20,237 nt of DNA from a virus, in IMG/VR virus record IMGVR_UViG_3300025168_000896, positions 1 to 20,237 of that record. One strand, written 5' to 3'. The position numbers were made by a program, and so were the translations under genes. Position 1 is the first letter of the stretch. Every line of letters begins with the position of its first letter. The notes under the pieces are model-generated. The model did not search any database. It worked only from the letters and a program-made list of their open reading frames with translations, and was not told the origin of the DNA. Below are positions 1-4,698 of the stretch, piece by piece.

Positions 1-333
1 ATATGTGTATTATTCAAACCTGCACACATCAATCATCCCTCTACCATTTGGACAAGAGAAACCAATGAGCAGTATCTATGGCATTATGAACTATATGTTG
101 AGATGTGTAAAGAATATACCCGCCGGTATGGAAAAATACACGGCAGTTCAAGATTCATTGGTGTGATAAATAATCCACCGGAAGATTTAGGCACAGGTTG
201 GAGAGAACCTCCACAGTGTATGCCTGAACAATACAAATGCGAAGATACGATACAAGCGTATCGCAACTATTACATTGCAGAAAAGAAACATTTTGCAAAG
301 TATAAATTAGGAGGAAGACCAGAATGGCTTTGA
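1..333 (+). CDS. Conserved phage-type protein of unknown function, 5' end outside window
   Basis: The frame is open from the first base to the stop at 331-333, giving at least 110 residues of a protein whose N-terminus lies upstream. Visible blocks are HPSTIW, EYTRRYGKIH, a PPQCMPEQYK block, and a C-terminal AYRNYY...K..FAKYK..RPEW stretch. I recognise this order of motifs from a family common in tailed phages, where the missing N-terminal half usually contains a conserved HCDKHVVKM-like segment. I know no established function for it. The next gene begins inside its last codons. Family recognition is from memory; function is unknown. Confidence 0.75.
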   Translation: MCVLFKPAHINHPSTIWTRETNEQYLWHYELYVEMCKEYTRRYGKIHGSSRFIGVINNPPEDLGTGWREPPQCMPEQYKCEDTIQAYRNYYIAEKKHFAKYKLGGRPEWL

Positions 334-497
334 AAAAAATAAACGGCGGCGTGGTAAAACACATTGAATGTAAAAAGAAATGCGGAACGGGTTGGCTTAC
401 TGACCTGAGAATTTATGAGAACAGACCGAATGTTTGGTGCTTAGTATGTCCACGGTGTCACGAGTCTTTTAAAATTAGAGTAGGTGAACGAAATTGA
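324..497 (+). CDS. 57-residue zinc-ribbon-like microprotein
   Basis: The ATG at 324 follows a strong AGGAGGAAG ribosome-binding site at 309-317 and overlaps the end of the preceding gene by 10 nt. The product carries a CKKKC pair near residue 16 and a CLVCPRC cluster near residue 39, a plausible single zinc ribbon, with a basic N-terminus. It has no recognisable family. It overlaps the next gene by 4 nt, so the two are probably translationally coupled. The zinc-binding role is inferred from cysteine spacing only. Confidence 0.6.
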   Translation: MALKKINGGVVKHIECKKKCGTGWLTDLRIYENRPNVWCLVCPRCHESFKIRVGERN

Positions 498-808
498 TAA
501 TAAAAAATTATGAAATAACAAGCGGGGTAGCCCCCACCCAAATAGAAGGAAAATTAATTGACGGTAGGGAATTTTATATTCGTTACAGAAATTGTATCTT
601 TTATGCAGAAATAAATGGAGAAGAAATATCCCGTGTTCAACTATGGGATAGAATGGGAGACTACCATAGAGAAGTATTCATGGAAACCGAAGAGGCTTTC
701 CGATTAGCAGGAATGAAGACGGCTATCAAATGCCGAAGACCTATAAAACATAGGCCAGAATTTGAAGCAAAACAACATTGTAAAACATGCGAAGGTGAAG
801 AAGAATGA
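494..808 (+). CDS. Hypothetical protein, 104 aa
   Basis: The likely start is TTG at 494 (ATTGA overlap with the upstream stop), preceded by AGGTGA at 482-487 with suitable spacing. The first two thirds look beta-rich (IEGKLIDGREFYIRYRN, then IFYAEINGEEISRVQLW) and the tail is basic, ending in HCKTCEGEEE. I do not recognise a family. It lies in a tightly coupled run of small genes. Confidence 0.55.
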   Translation: MIIKNYEITSGVAPTQIEGKLIDGREFYIRYRNCIFYAEINGEEISRVQLWDRMGDYHREVFMETEEAFRLAGMKTAIKCRRPIKHRPEFEAKQHCKTCEGEEE

Positions 809-927
809 ACAGAAAATTGAGATGTATATGCGGCGTAGATACTTGGTATGAAGATAGTAGTAATGTCTACTATGTAGACGCATGGCGAACATTACAGGAA
901 AAATGTAAGTGTGGTGGCGATGAATGA
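805..927 (+). CDS. 40-residue Cys-rich microprotein
   Basis: The ATG at 805 overlaps the upstream TGA (ATGA) and the gene's own stop overlaps the next ATG in the same way. The product has RCICG near the start and KCKCGG at the end, two CxC pairs separated by about 25 residues, which could coordinate one zinc ion. It is very short, so the coding call rests on the two ATGA junctions and the cysteine pattern. Confidence 0.5.
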   Translation: MNRKLRCICGVDTWYEDSSNVYYVDAWRTLQEKCKCGGDE

Positions 928-1184
928 AAGATGAATGGCAAATTGAAGAAGAAATGAAAGAATATCTTACAGATTTACTGGAAAATAAAATGTCAATGCA
1001 AGACGCTATGAAGATTGCCCTAATGCTTGATGTTGAAATGGATAAAGCATATGATATTGCTGTAAAGGCAATAATTAAGGCGGCCTTCGATAACAGTGAC
1101 GATTTGACAGTTGAAGAGGTTGAAAAGGCACATGAAATGTGTGAGAAAGTAGACATTACTTGGTGGGGGAATAGACTTGAGTAG
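924..1184 (+). CDS. Acidic helical protein, 86 aa, unknown
   Basis: The ATG at 924 sits in an ATGA overlap with the preceding stop, with GGTGGCGATG just upstream. The product is strongly acidic and predicted mostly helical (for example EEEMKEYLTDLLENKMSM and DAMKIALMLDVEMDKAY), with a short WWG motif near the C-terminus. No family recognised. An acidic small helical protein beside zinc microproteins could be a protein-binding factor, but that is speculation. Confidence 0.55.
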   Translation: MKDEWQIEEEMKEYLTDLLENKMSMQDAMKIALMLDVEMDKAYDIAVKAIIKAAFDNSDDLTVEEVEKAHEMCEKVDITWWGNRLE

Positions 1185-1608
1185 AAATAGAAGAACAGTG
1201 ACTGTAGACAATAGGGTAATTGAAGAAGAAGAACTTTGGGACCTAATGGTGACAGCCTTTGAAGGTGGTAGTAACTATTGGATTGGCACTGTAAATGTAA
1301 GTGTGGAAACGAGAAAACTTCACAGTATTTTTGCTAGTGAATTCGGTAATACAATTACTTCTTGGAGATGGTATCATCAAGTTCCTTTTGTATTGGCTGG
1401 AACTTCGGGTTACAAGGGACATGAATTAGAAATGGACACTCCAGCCGGGAAGTTTTACTTAACAATTAATAAATTGTTCGACGGGTTAAAATTAATGCAC
1501 GAGGAGGCTTCCACACATTACAATAATTTTATCAGCGAGAATTGGGATGCAATTACAGCAGATGTTTTCCTACAATATGCCCTATTTGGCGAGGTGATTT
1601 TCGGATGA
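1177..1608 (+). CDS. Conserved phage protein with EGGSNYW and ADVFLQYALFGEV motifs
   Basis: Translation probably starts at TTG 1177, overlapping the upstream gene, with GGTGGGGG at 1161-1168 as ribosome-binding site; a GTG at 1198 is an alternative. The protein has an N-terminal LWDLMVTAFEGGSNYW block and a C-terminal ISENWDAITADVFLQY block ending in GEVIFG. I recognise this pair of blocks as the signature of an uncharacterised family widespread in tailed phages. The middle (about residues 45-95) appears lineage-specific. No catalytic motif is apparent. It supports a viral origin rather than telling us a function. Confidence 0.65.
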   Translation: MSRNRRTVTVDNRVIEEEELWDLMVTAFEGGSNYWIGTVNVSVETRKLHSIFASEFGNTITSWRWYHQVPFVLAGTSGYKGHELEMDTPAGKFYLTINKLFDGLKLMHEEASTHYNNFISENWDAITADVFLQYALFGEVIFG

Positions 1609-1718
1609 TTATTACAATGCTTTTGACAATAATTTTCTCTCTTTTTGTCTGGTTTTTACTAGAACTTTTTAGAGAGGACACAATCTACGGCGTTACTAAC
1701 AGGAGATGGTGGAAGTGA
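1605..1718 (+). CDS. 37-residue single-pass membrane peptide
   Basis: The ATG at 1605 forms an ATGA overlap with the previous stop, and its stop forms a GTGA overlap with the next start. The first 20 residues (MIITMLLTIIFSLFVWFLLE) form one hydrophobic membrane segment, followed by a short charged tail ending RRWWK. Being short it could be spurious, but both junctions follow the coupling pattern of this region. Role unknown; small phage membrane peptides can modulate the envelope or lysis. Confidence 0.5.
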   Translation: MIITMLLTIIFSLFVWFLLELFREDTIYGVTNRRWWK

Positions 1719-1936
1719 ACTGTCATGTCTGTGATTCAGTTGCTGAAGTAATACTTACTGAAGGTAGACTTAATATACTCGAAGTTCACTCATTAAAAGG
1801 TCAGTTAATACATGATTGGACCGGTGGTGGTAGTCTCGCTACACACTTTTGTTTGGACTGTTTTAAAGGGTTGGCAAAACAAATATACCGTGAAGGTTAC
1901 TATGCCGACCACACACTAAGGAGAGATGAAGAATGA
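1715..1936 (+). CDS. Zinc-binding protein with two CxxC pairs, 73 aa
   Basis: I place the start at GTG 1715 because it overlaps the upstream TGA (GTGA) and lies 9 nt after AGGAG (1701-1705); the in-frame ATG at 1706 directly abuts that AGGAG and would leave no spacer. The protein begins MNCHVCD and later has HFCLDCFKGL, giving CxxC...CxxC about 42 residues apart, a plausible zinc-binding fold. No specific family recognised. Confidence 0.6.
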   Translation: MNCHVCDSVAEVILTEGRLNILEVHSLKGQLIHDWTGGGSLATHFCLDCFKGLAKQIYREGYYADHTLRRDEE

Positions 1937-2067
1937 ATGGAATAAATACAAACTGCGTAATATGTGGAGGGTCGCTTCTGCACCCCGATGAAATCAAACT
2001 TGGCTACCACGAAGAATGTGCGAAATTACAAAATCGCAAAGTTTTCTCAATGAGGGGTGGCAAGTAA
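1933..2067 (+). CDS. 44-residue zinc microprotein
   Basis: ATG 1933 overlaps the upstream TGA (ATGA) and the stop overlaps the next ATG (TAATG). The product contains CVICGG near residue 8 and GYHEEC near residue 29, a CxxC...HxxC arrangement typical of small treble-clef or zinc-knuckle peptides. No family call is possible. It is one of several consecutive cysteine-rich microproteins here. Confidence 0.55.
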   Translation: MNGINTNCVICGGSLLHPDEIKLGYHEECAKLQNRKVFSMRGGK

Positions 2068-2309
2068 TGGCGCAAATTAGAAAAAGAAACTGGTGTAGAG
2101 AATTTTTGAGAGAAAATGGCCCATCAACTACACAAGAAGTTCTCAATTATATTGAGAAAAAAACGACTGGACTTGGCGGTGCAACTGCTAGAAGTTTAGG
2201 CATGATTATGAAGTGCGATTCTATGATTCGCAAGATTGATAAGGTAACACTCACAGGAGAAACTGGAGTCAAATACTCCGTTAACCTATGGGCAATAAAG
2301 GAGGAATAA
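2067..2309 (+). CDS. Small winged-helix-like DNA-binding candidate, 80 aa
   Basis: The start at ATG 2067 (TAATG overlap, GAGGGGTGG upstream) is preferred over an upstream in-frame ATG at 2016. The basic N-terminus RKRNWCREFLRENG is followed by PSTTQEVLNYIEKKTTG, an arrangement that fits the first helices of a small winged helix, and the chain ends in a V.LWAI strand. A second protein at 4381-4698 shows the same layout (T.(E/D)(V/I), then T..G, then I..V.K, then V..W), suggesting paralogous DNA-binding proteins. A regulatory role is inference. Confidence 0.5.
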   Translation: MAQIRKRNWCREFLRENGPSTTQEVLNYIEKKTTGLGGATARSLGMIMKCDSMIRKIDKVTLTGETGVKYSVNLWAIKEE

Positions 2310-2311
2310 AT

Positions 2312-2611
2312 ATGAATGAAGAAGGATATATGAAGCAATTGGATGGAATGATGAAAATGGGTCTAATAGACCAAAAAGACATTGAGAAAATGTTGAAGAA
2401 AGCAACGGGTGGTCTTTGGCTCGATGCTGAACAACAGGCTCAATTGGAAACTGCGATGGAAACTTACATGGGGATGATTGATTCTCTCCATGCTATCGAC
2501 ATCATTTCAGACGCAAGAATAACAAGCACAAAGAAGAAAACTCGCAAAGTCGTTAGCGAGAGAATTAGTAACGGCGCAAAGGTAACAGAAAATGGAACAT
2601 TGGAGGAATAA
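2312..2611 (+). CDS. Hypothetical protein, 99 aa, directly upstream of the ubiquitin-like gene
   Basis: The start is ATG 2312, placed by the strong AAAGGAGGAATAAAT leader; the same GGAGGAATAAAT leader precedes the next gene. The product is helical (MKQLDGMMKMGLIDQKDIEK, then LETAMETYMGMIDSLHAI) with a basic lysine/arginine stretch (TSTKKKTRKVVSERI) toward the C-terminus. I recognise no family. Because it is separated by only 2 nt from the beta-grasp gene and shares its leader, the two are probably co-expressed; it could be a partner or substrate, which is speculative. Confidence 0.6.
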   Translation: MNEEGYMKQLDGMMKMGLIDQKDIEKMLKKATGGLWLDAEQQAQLETAMETYMGMIDSLHAIDIISDARITSTKKKTRKVVSERISNGAKVTENGTLEE

Positions 2612-2613
2612 AT

Positions 2614-2820
2614 ATGGTAAAAGTAACAATTTTAAATCAGACAGGACACACAGAACTTGATTTGTCGGCAGACGAAGCAATTCAGCAAATTTTGGACCAC
2701 CCCACACACTGGGCTTACATTAATGGTGAATTGGTTTCTCACGAAGAAATCGCAAATATGAACGCAGAAGACATTACAGATGTAGTGCTAACTCAAGCAA
2801 TTGTTGGAGGTTGCTATTGA
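2614..2820 (+). CDS. Ubiquitin/ThiS/MoaD-like beta-grasp protein with C-terminal Gly-Gly-Cys-Tyr
   Basis: The 68-residue product reads as a beta-grasp fold: strand 1 VKVTILNQ (2-9), strand 2 HTELDLS, helix ADEAIQQILDH (about 19-29), a strand with the ThiS/MoaD-like YINGELV (35-41), then a final strand DVVLTQAIVGG leading to Gly65-Gly66. ThiS, MoaD and ubiquitin-like modifiers end in GG and are adenylated by an E1-type enzyme; here two extra residues, Cys67-Tyr68, follow the GG, so trimming would be needed before activation. The same strand encodes an E1-like protein (9051-9608) and a JAMM protease (9624-10358), the expected activator and trimming enzyme. A strong GGAGGAATAAAT ribosome-binding leader precedes the ATG. 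Fold and motif are seen by eye; conjugation or sulfur-carrier function is inference. Confidence 0.72.
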   Translation: MVKVTILNQTGHTELDLSADEAIQQILDHPTHWAYINGELVSHEEIANMNAEDITDVVLTQAIVGGCY

Positions 2821-2926
2821 ATAGGTAATCTTCTGTTACCAACCTAAATTGCAGGTATAGCAATTACCCAACTTGGGTCTAAAAAGTACAGTTTCGGGTC
2901 TGTTCAAAACCCGCCTTTTTTATTTT
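2821..2926 (+). ncRNA. Four-hairpin non-coding element, possible structured RNA
   Basis: Between the beta-grasp gene and the ATG at 2941 lies the longest untranslated stretch in the window. It contains four consecutive inverted repeats: GGTAA/TTACC (2824-2828 with 2836-2840), AATTGC/GCAATT (2847-2852 with 2860-2865), ACCCAA/TTGGGT (2866-2871 with 2873-2878) and CGGGT/ACCCG (2895-2899 with 2909-2913), then a T-run. No start codon with a good ribosome-binding site occurs inside. It could be a small RNA, a 3'-end processing element or a regulatory leader for the next gene; the sequence cannot separate these. Confidence 0.45.
2895..2926 (+). terminator. Hairpin plus T-run terminator candidate
   Basis: A CGGGT/ACCCG stem with a 9-nt loop is followed two bases later by TTTTTTATTTT (2916-2926). 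Archaeal transcription often terminates on T-runs, with or without a hairpin, and this one falls in the only sizeable gap between tightly packed genes. It would separate the left block of small genes from the tRNA/reductase block. Confidence 0.55.
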
Positions 2927-2940
2927 AATTGAGGATTGTT

Positions 2941-3306
2941 ATGACAATAAAAATGCCGTGGAGAGCCGAATACTGGCCTAAAATAATAGATGAACTTACA
3001 TTAAAGAATAAAAAAGAGAAAGATAATGGTGGTTGGCCCTATTTTTACGATAGAAACCGGATTCTAAGAGAACAATTAGAAATATCAGGTGAAATTAATT
3101 CAATGCACCGAAATAATAACTATGTATATGTTAACGACAGTAGAATTATAGTTAGTATTATCGAAGCGTGGAACACTTTTGACGATTACTCTCTAAAAGA
3201 TTTTACTAGAAGGATGAAAGCATATGAAAGAGTATATATGCACAAAGTAATTTACGATAAAAGAAAGGAGGAATTCGATGCACTGGACTCTGAAACTAAT
3301 TCTTGA
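2941..3306 (+). CDS. Hypothetical protein, 121 aa
   Basis: I prefer ATG 2941, 6 nt after GAGG (2931-2934), over the in-frame TTG at 2929. The N-terminus contains MPWRAEYWPKIIDELTLKNK and the middle LREQLEISGEINSMHR followed by YVYVNDSRIIVSIIEAW; the protein is charged and mixed alpha/beta, without a motif I recognise. It is the first gene after the hairpin and T-run element, so its expression may be controlled there. It overlaps the next gene by 29 nt. Confidence 0.6.
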   Translation: MTIKMPWRAEYWPKIIDELTLKNKKEKDNGGWPYFYDRNRILREQLEISGEINSMHRNNNYVYVNDSRIIVSIIEAWNTFDDYSLKDFTRRMKAYERVYMHKVIYDKRKEEFDALDSETNS

Positions 3307-3610
3307 TTTACCTAAAGCAATTCTTGAATTTAGAAGAAATCACATAAAGGCCGCCCGTCTTCATAAAATTGAAAAGAAACACGGGTCGATTGCTGGGTTT
3401 AAAGCCATGTTAGAAGACCCTGAATTTTCTCATGCTGAGGAACACATATACATGGATATGTTGCCTGAAATTTTAGAATGTAAAGACGATTATTCATTTT
3501 CAGAAATAGAATGGTTTCTCAGCAAAGGTGAAGAATACGGTGTTTTACAAAGAGTAGATGATATGCCTGTTGAACCCGATGAAAGTTGGAGGAAGTGGGA
3601 AGAAGAATGA
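3278..3610 (+). CDS. Hypothetical protein, 110 aa
   Basis: ATG 3278 follows AAAGGAGGAATTCG, an excellent ribosome-binding site located inside the end of the previous gene. The product has a hydrophobic/basic N-terminus (MHWTLKLILDLPKAILEFRR) then an acidic helical remainder ending SWRKWEEE. No family recognised. It is immediately followed by the tandem tRNA genes, only 7 nt downstream. Confidence 0.6.
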   Translation: MHWTLKLILDLPKAILEFRRNHIKAARLHKIEKKHGSIAGFKAMLEDPEFSHAEEHIYMDMLPEILECKDDYSFSEIEWFLSKGEEYGVLQRVDDMPVEPDESWRKWEEE

Positions 3611-3617
3611 ATAACTT

Positions 3618-3692
3618 GGGCATATGGTGTAATGGATAGCATTTTGGCCTTCTAAGCCGAAGATTCGGGTTCGATTCCTGATATGCCCGCCA
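3618..3692 (+). tRNA. tRNA-Arg (anticodon TCT)
   Basis: Full cloverleaf by eye: acceptor GGGCATA/TATGCCC, D arm GTGT/GCAT with a GG-containing loop, anticodon stem TTGGC/GCCGA with loop CTTCTAA (anticodon TCT), T arm TCGGG/CCTGA with loop TTCGATT, discriminator G and a genome-encoded CCA at 3690-3692. It reads AGA, a codon used heavily in this AT-rich sequence. It is separated from the next tRNA by only 2 nt. Confidence 0.93.
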
Positions 3693-3694
3693 AT

Positions 3695-3769
3695 GGACAA
3701 TTAGCATAGTATGGTTAATGCCTCCGGCTCATAACCGGAAGACCATCGGTTCAAATCCGATATTGTCCA
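3695..3769 (+). tRNA. tRNA with CAT anticodon (Met elongator or AUA-reading Ile2)
   Basis: Cloverleaf: acceptor GGACAAT/ATTGTCC, D arm GCAT/ATGC, anticodon stem TCCGG/CCGGA with loop CTCATAA, T arm ATCGG/CCGAT with loop TTCAAAT, discriminator A. CCA is not fully encoded (CCT follows). The anticodon stem lacks the GGG/CCC run of initiator tRNAs, so it is not an initiator. A CAT anticodon may be tRNA-Met or an Ile tRNA whose C34 is modified to read AUA; sequence alone does not decide. Confidence 0.9.
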
Positions 3770-3772
3770 CCT

Positions 3773-3791
3773 TTTCGAGGTAATTAAAATG
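3773..3791 (+). repeat. Post-tRNA ribosome-binding cassette, copy 1
   Basis: TTTCGAGGTAATTAAAATG runs from just after the CAT tRNA into the start codon of the next gene. A second copy at 4365-4383 after tRNA-Leu matches at 17 of 19 positions. Both contain GAGGT and the ATG, so they act as translation start regions as well as possible tRNA trailers. Confidence 0.6.
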
Positions 3792-3971
3792 ATGATAAAA
3801 TGTTTTAACTGCGATACAGTATTAATACTGAAGAAGACCCTACGGGGTTATAGAATATGTAAGTGTTGTAACTTGCAGGTTGATAATAATATCAACCAAA
3901 TTTATGCAACAGAATGGAAATTTATCGCCATCAAAAAGGATAAACAAATAATTTGGAGGAATATAATATGA
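3789..3971 (+). CDS. 60-residue zinc-ribbon-like protein
   Basis: Start at ATG 3789 (or the adjacent ATG 3792), preceded by CGAGGT. The product has CFNCD near residue 5 and CKCCN near residue 25, a compact four-cysteine zinc ribbon, then a polar C-terminal half. It sits between the tRNA pair and another cysteine-rich gene, and overlaps that gene by 4 nt. No family recognised. Confidence 0.6.
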   Translation: MMIKCFNCDTVLILKKTLRGYRICKCCNLQVDNNINQIYATEWKFIAIKKDKQIIWRNII

Positions 3972-4261
3972 TGAAATATAAAAAATTTGTAAGTAAAAAT
4001 AAGAGAAATGTGCAAGAAGTTCTTGGGACCAGATTGGAACTAAAGAAACCGTGGGCAAATTGTGAAAGACAACTTTGTGCTTGTTCAAAGCCAGATGCTC
4101 CCGTTTTCCGTTATCAATGTGAAAATGGTGGAGGCTGTGGAACTTTTCAAAGAATGGATTTTGGTTGCTATCGACTCGCTGTTGGTAAAGCACCAGTAAA
4201 AGTTTGCGAAGATTCATGTCCTTGTAACTGTCACCCCAAAGTTGAAGGTGAAGAAGAATAA
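3968..4261 (+). CDS. Cys-rich protein with about ten cysteines, 97 aa
   Basis: ATG 3968 is chosen because it follows TTTGGAGGAATATAAT. After a basic N-terminus, cysteines occur in clusters: CERQLCAC, CENGGGCG, a single GCY, and near the end CEDSCPCNCH. This many cysteines suggests two or more metal sites, probably zinc. No family recognised. The gene lies between two tRNA loci, typical of a variable cargo slot in viral genomes. Confidence 0.6.
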   Translation: MMKYKKFVSKNKRNVQEVLGTRLELKKPWANCERQLCACSKPDAPVFRYQCENGGGCGTFQRMDFGCYRLAVGKAPVKVCEDSCPCNCHPKVEGEEE

Positions 4262-4264
4262 TTG

Positions 4265-4366
4265 AATAATAAGGGCGGGGTTCCCAAGTACGGTCAAAGG
4301 GGCCGGGCTTAAATTCCGGTGCGTATTGCTTCGTGGGTTCAAATCCCACCCCCGCCACTTATTATT
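4265..4366 (+). repeat. Inverted repeat flanking tRNA-Leu
   Basis: AATAATAAG at 4265-4273 is a perfect 9-bp reverse complement of CTTATTATT at 4358-4366. The two arms directly flank the mature tRNA, leaving only discriminator A4357 unpaired, so the primary transcript could extend the acceptor helix by 9 bp. Confidence 0.7.
4274..4357 (+). tRNA. tRNA-Leu (anticodon TAA)
   Basis: Acceptor GGCGGGG/CCCCGCC, short D arm CCC/GGG with a GGTCAAA-type loop, anticodon stem CCGGG/TCCGG with loop CTTAAAT (anticodon TAA), a long class II variable arm, T arm GTGGG/CCCAC with loop TTCAAAT, discriminator A. CCA is not encoded. It reads TTA, a favoured codon in AT-rich genes. Confidence 0.93.
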
Positions 4367-4383
4367 TCGAGGTGATTAATATG
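4365..4383 (+). repeat. Post-tRNA ribosome-binding cassette, copy 2
   Basis: TTTCGAGGTGATTAATATG, 17 of 19 identical to copy 1 at 3773-3791, again placing GAGGT and ATG immediately after a tRNA gene. It also provides part of the tRNA-Leu trailer arm (CTTATTATT). Confidence 0.6.
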
Positions 4384-4698
4384 AATAATAGAAGATTAAA
4401 ACTACATGAAAGACCAGCACCTGCTGTTGGTAATAATAAACACGCAAATACTATCCGCAATATAGTTCATTTAATGGACATGTATGGTGGACAAGCAAAT
4501 ACTTTAGATATATATTACTGGTTAAATGATAATACCAAATACGGAGTGCCAATGACCGCTCTCATAAATGTATTATCAAAAGGGCCATTTATATCCGTTG
4601 GTAAAGAGTCAGCCACCAACGCATTAGCAGTAAAAAGAATGGTTAAAGTTTGGAAAGTAAAGGTTGATAAAGTAGAAGAAAGGAGTGAAAAAGCATGA
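4381..4698 (+). CDS. Small winged-helix-like protein, 105 aa
   Basis: ATG 4381 follows CGAGGTGATTAAT. The region HANTIRNIVHLMDMYGGQAN followed by TLDIYYWLNDNTKYG resembles a helix-turn-helix/winged-helix start, and the chain continues with SKGPFISVGKES and VKVWKVKVDK strands. Layout parallels the 80-residue protein at 2067-2309. The basic C-terminus fits nucleic-acid binding. It overlaps the reductase start by 4 nt, so it could be co-regulated with or regulate that gene; this is inference. Confidence 0.5.
   Translation: MNNRRLKLHERPAPAVGNNKHANTIRNIVHLMDMYGGQANTLDIYYWLNDNTKYGVPMTALINVLSKGPFISVGKESATNALAVKRMVKVWKVKVDKVEERSEKA

Noticed and set aside
704-1156. 150-codon open frame on the - strand
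   Set aside because: Lies antisense to three coupled + strand genes, is low-complexity serine/phenylalanine-rich, and has no ribosome-binding site pattern like its neighbours; a shadow of AT-rich coding sequence.
2821-2926. CRISPR or direct-repeat array
   Set aside because: The repeated elements are different inverted repeats with unequal spacing, not identical direct repeats with spacers. No array was seen elsewhere either.
3695-3769. Initiator tRNA-Met
   Set aside because: The anticodon stem does not contain the three consecutive G-C pairs (GGG/CCC) of initiator tRNAs.
3840-4358. 172-codon open frame on the - strand spanning tRNA-Leu
   Set aside because: Runs through a tRNA gene and two cysteine-rich + strand genes; translation shows no family signature.
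4265-4366. Insertion-sequence termini or integrase att site at tRNA-Leu
   Set aside because: The 9-bp inverted repeats flank only the tRNA, no transposase or integrase gene is in the window, and no second copy of the tRNA 3' end was noticed.
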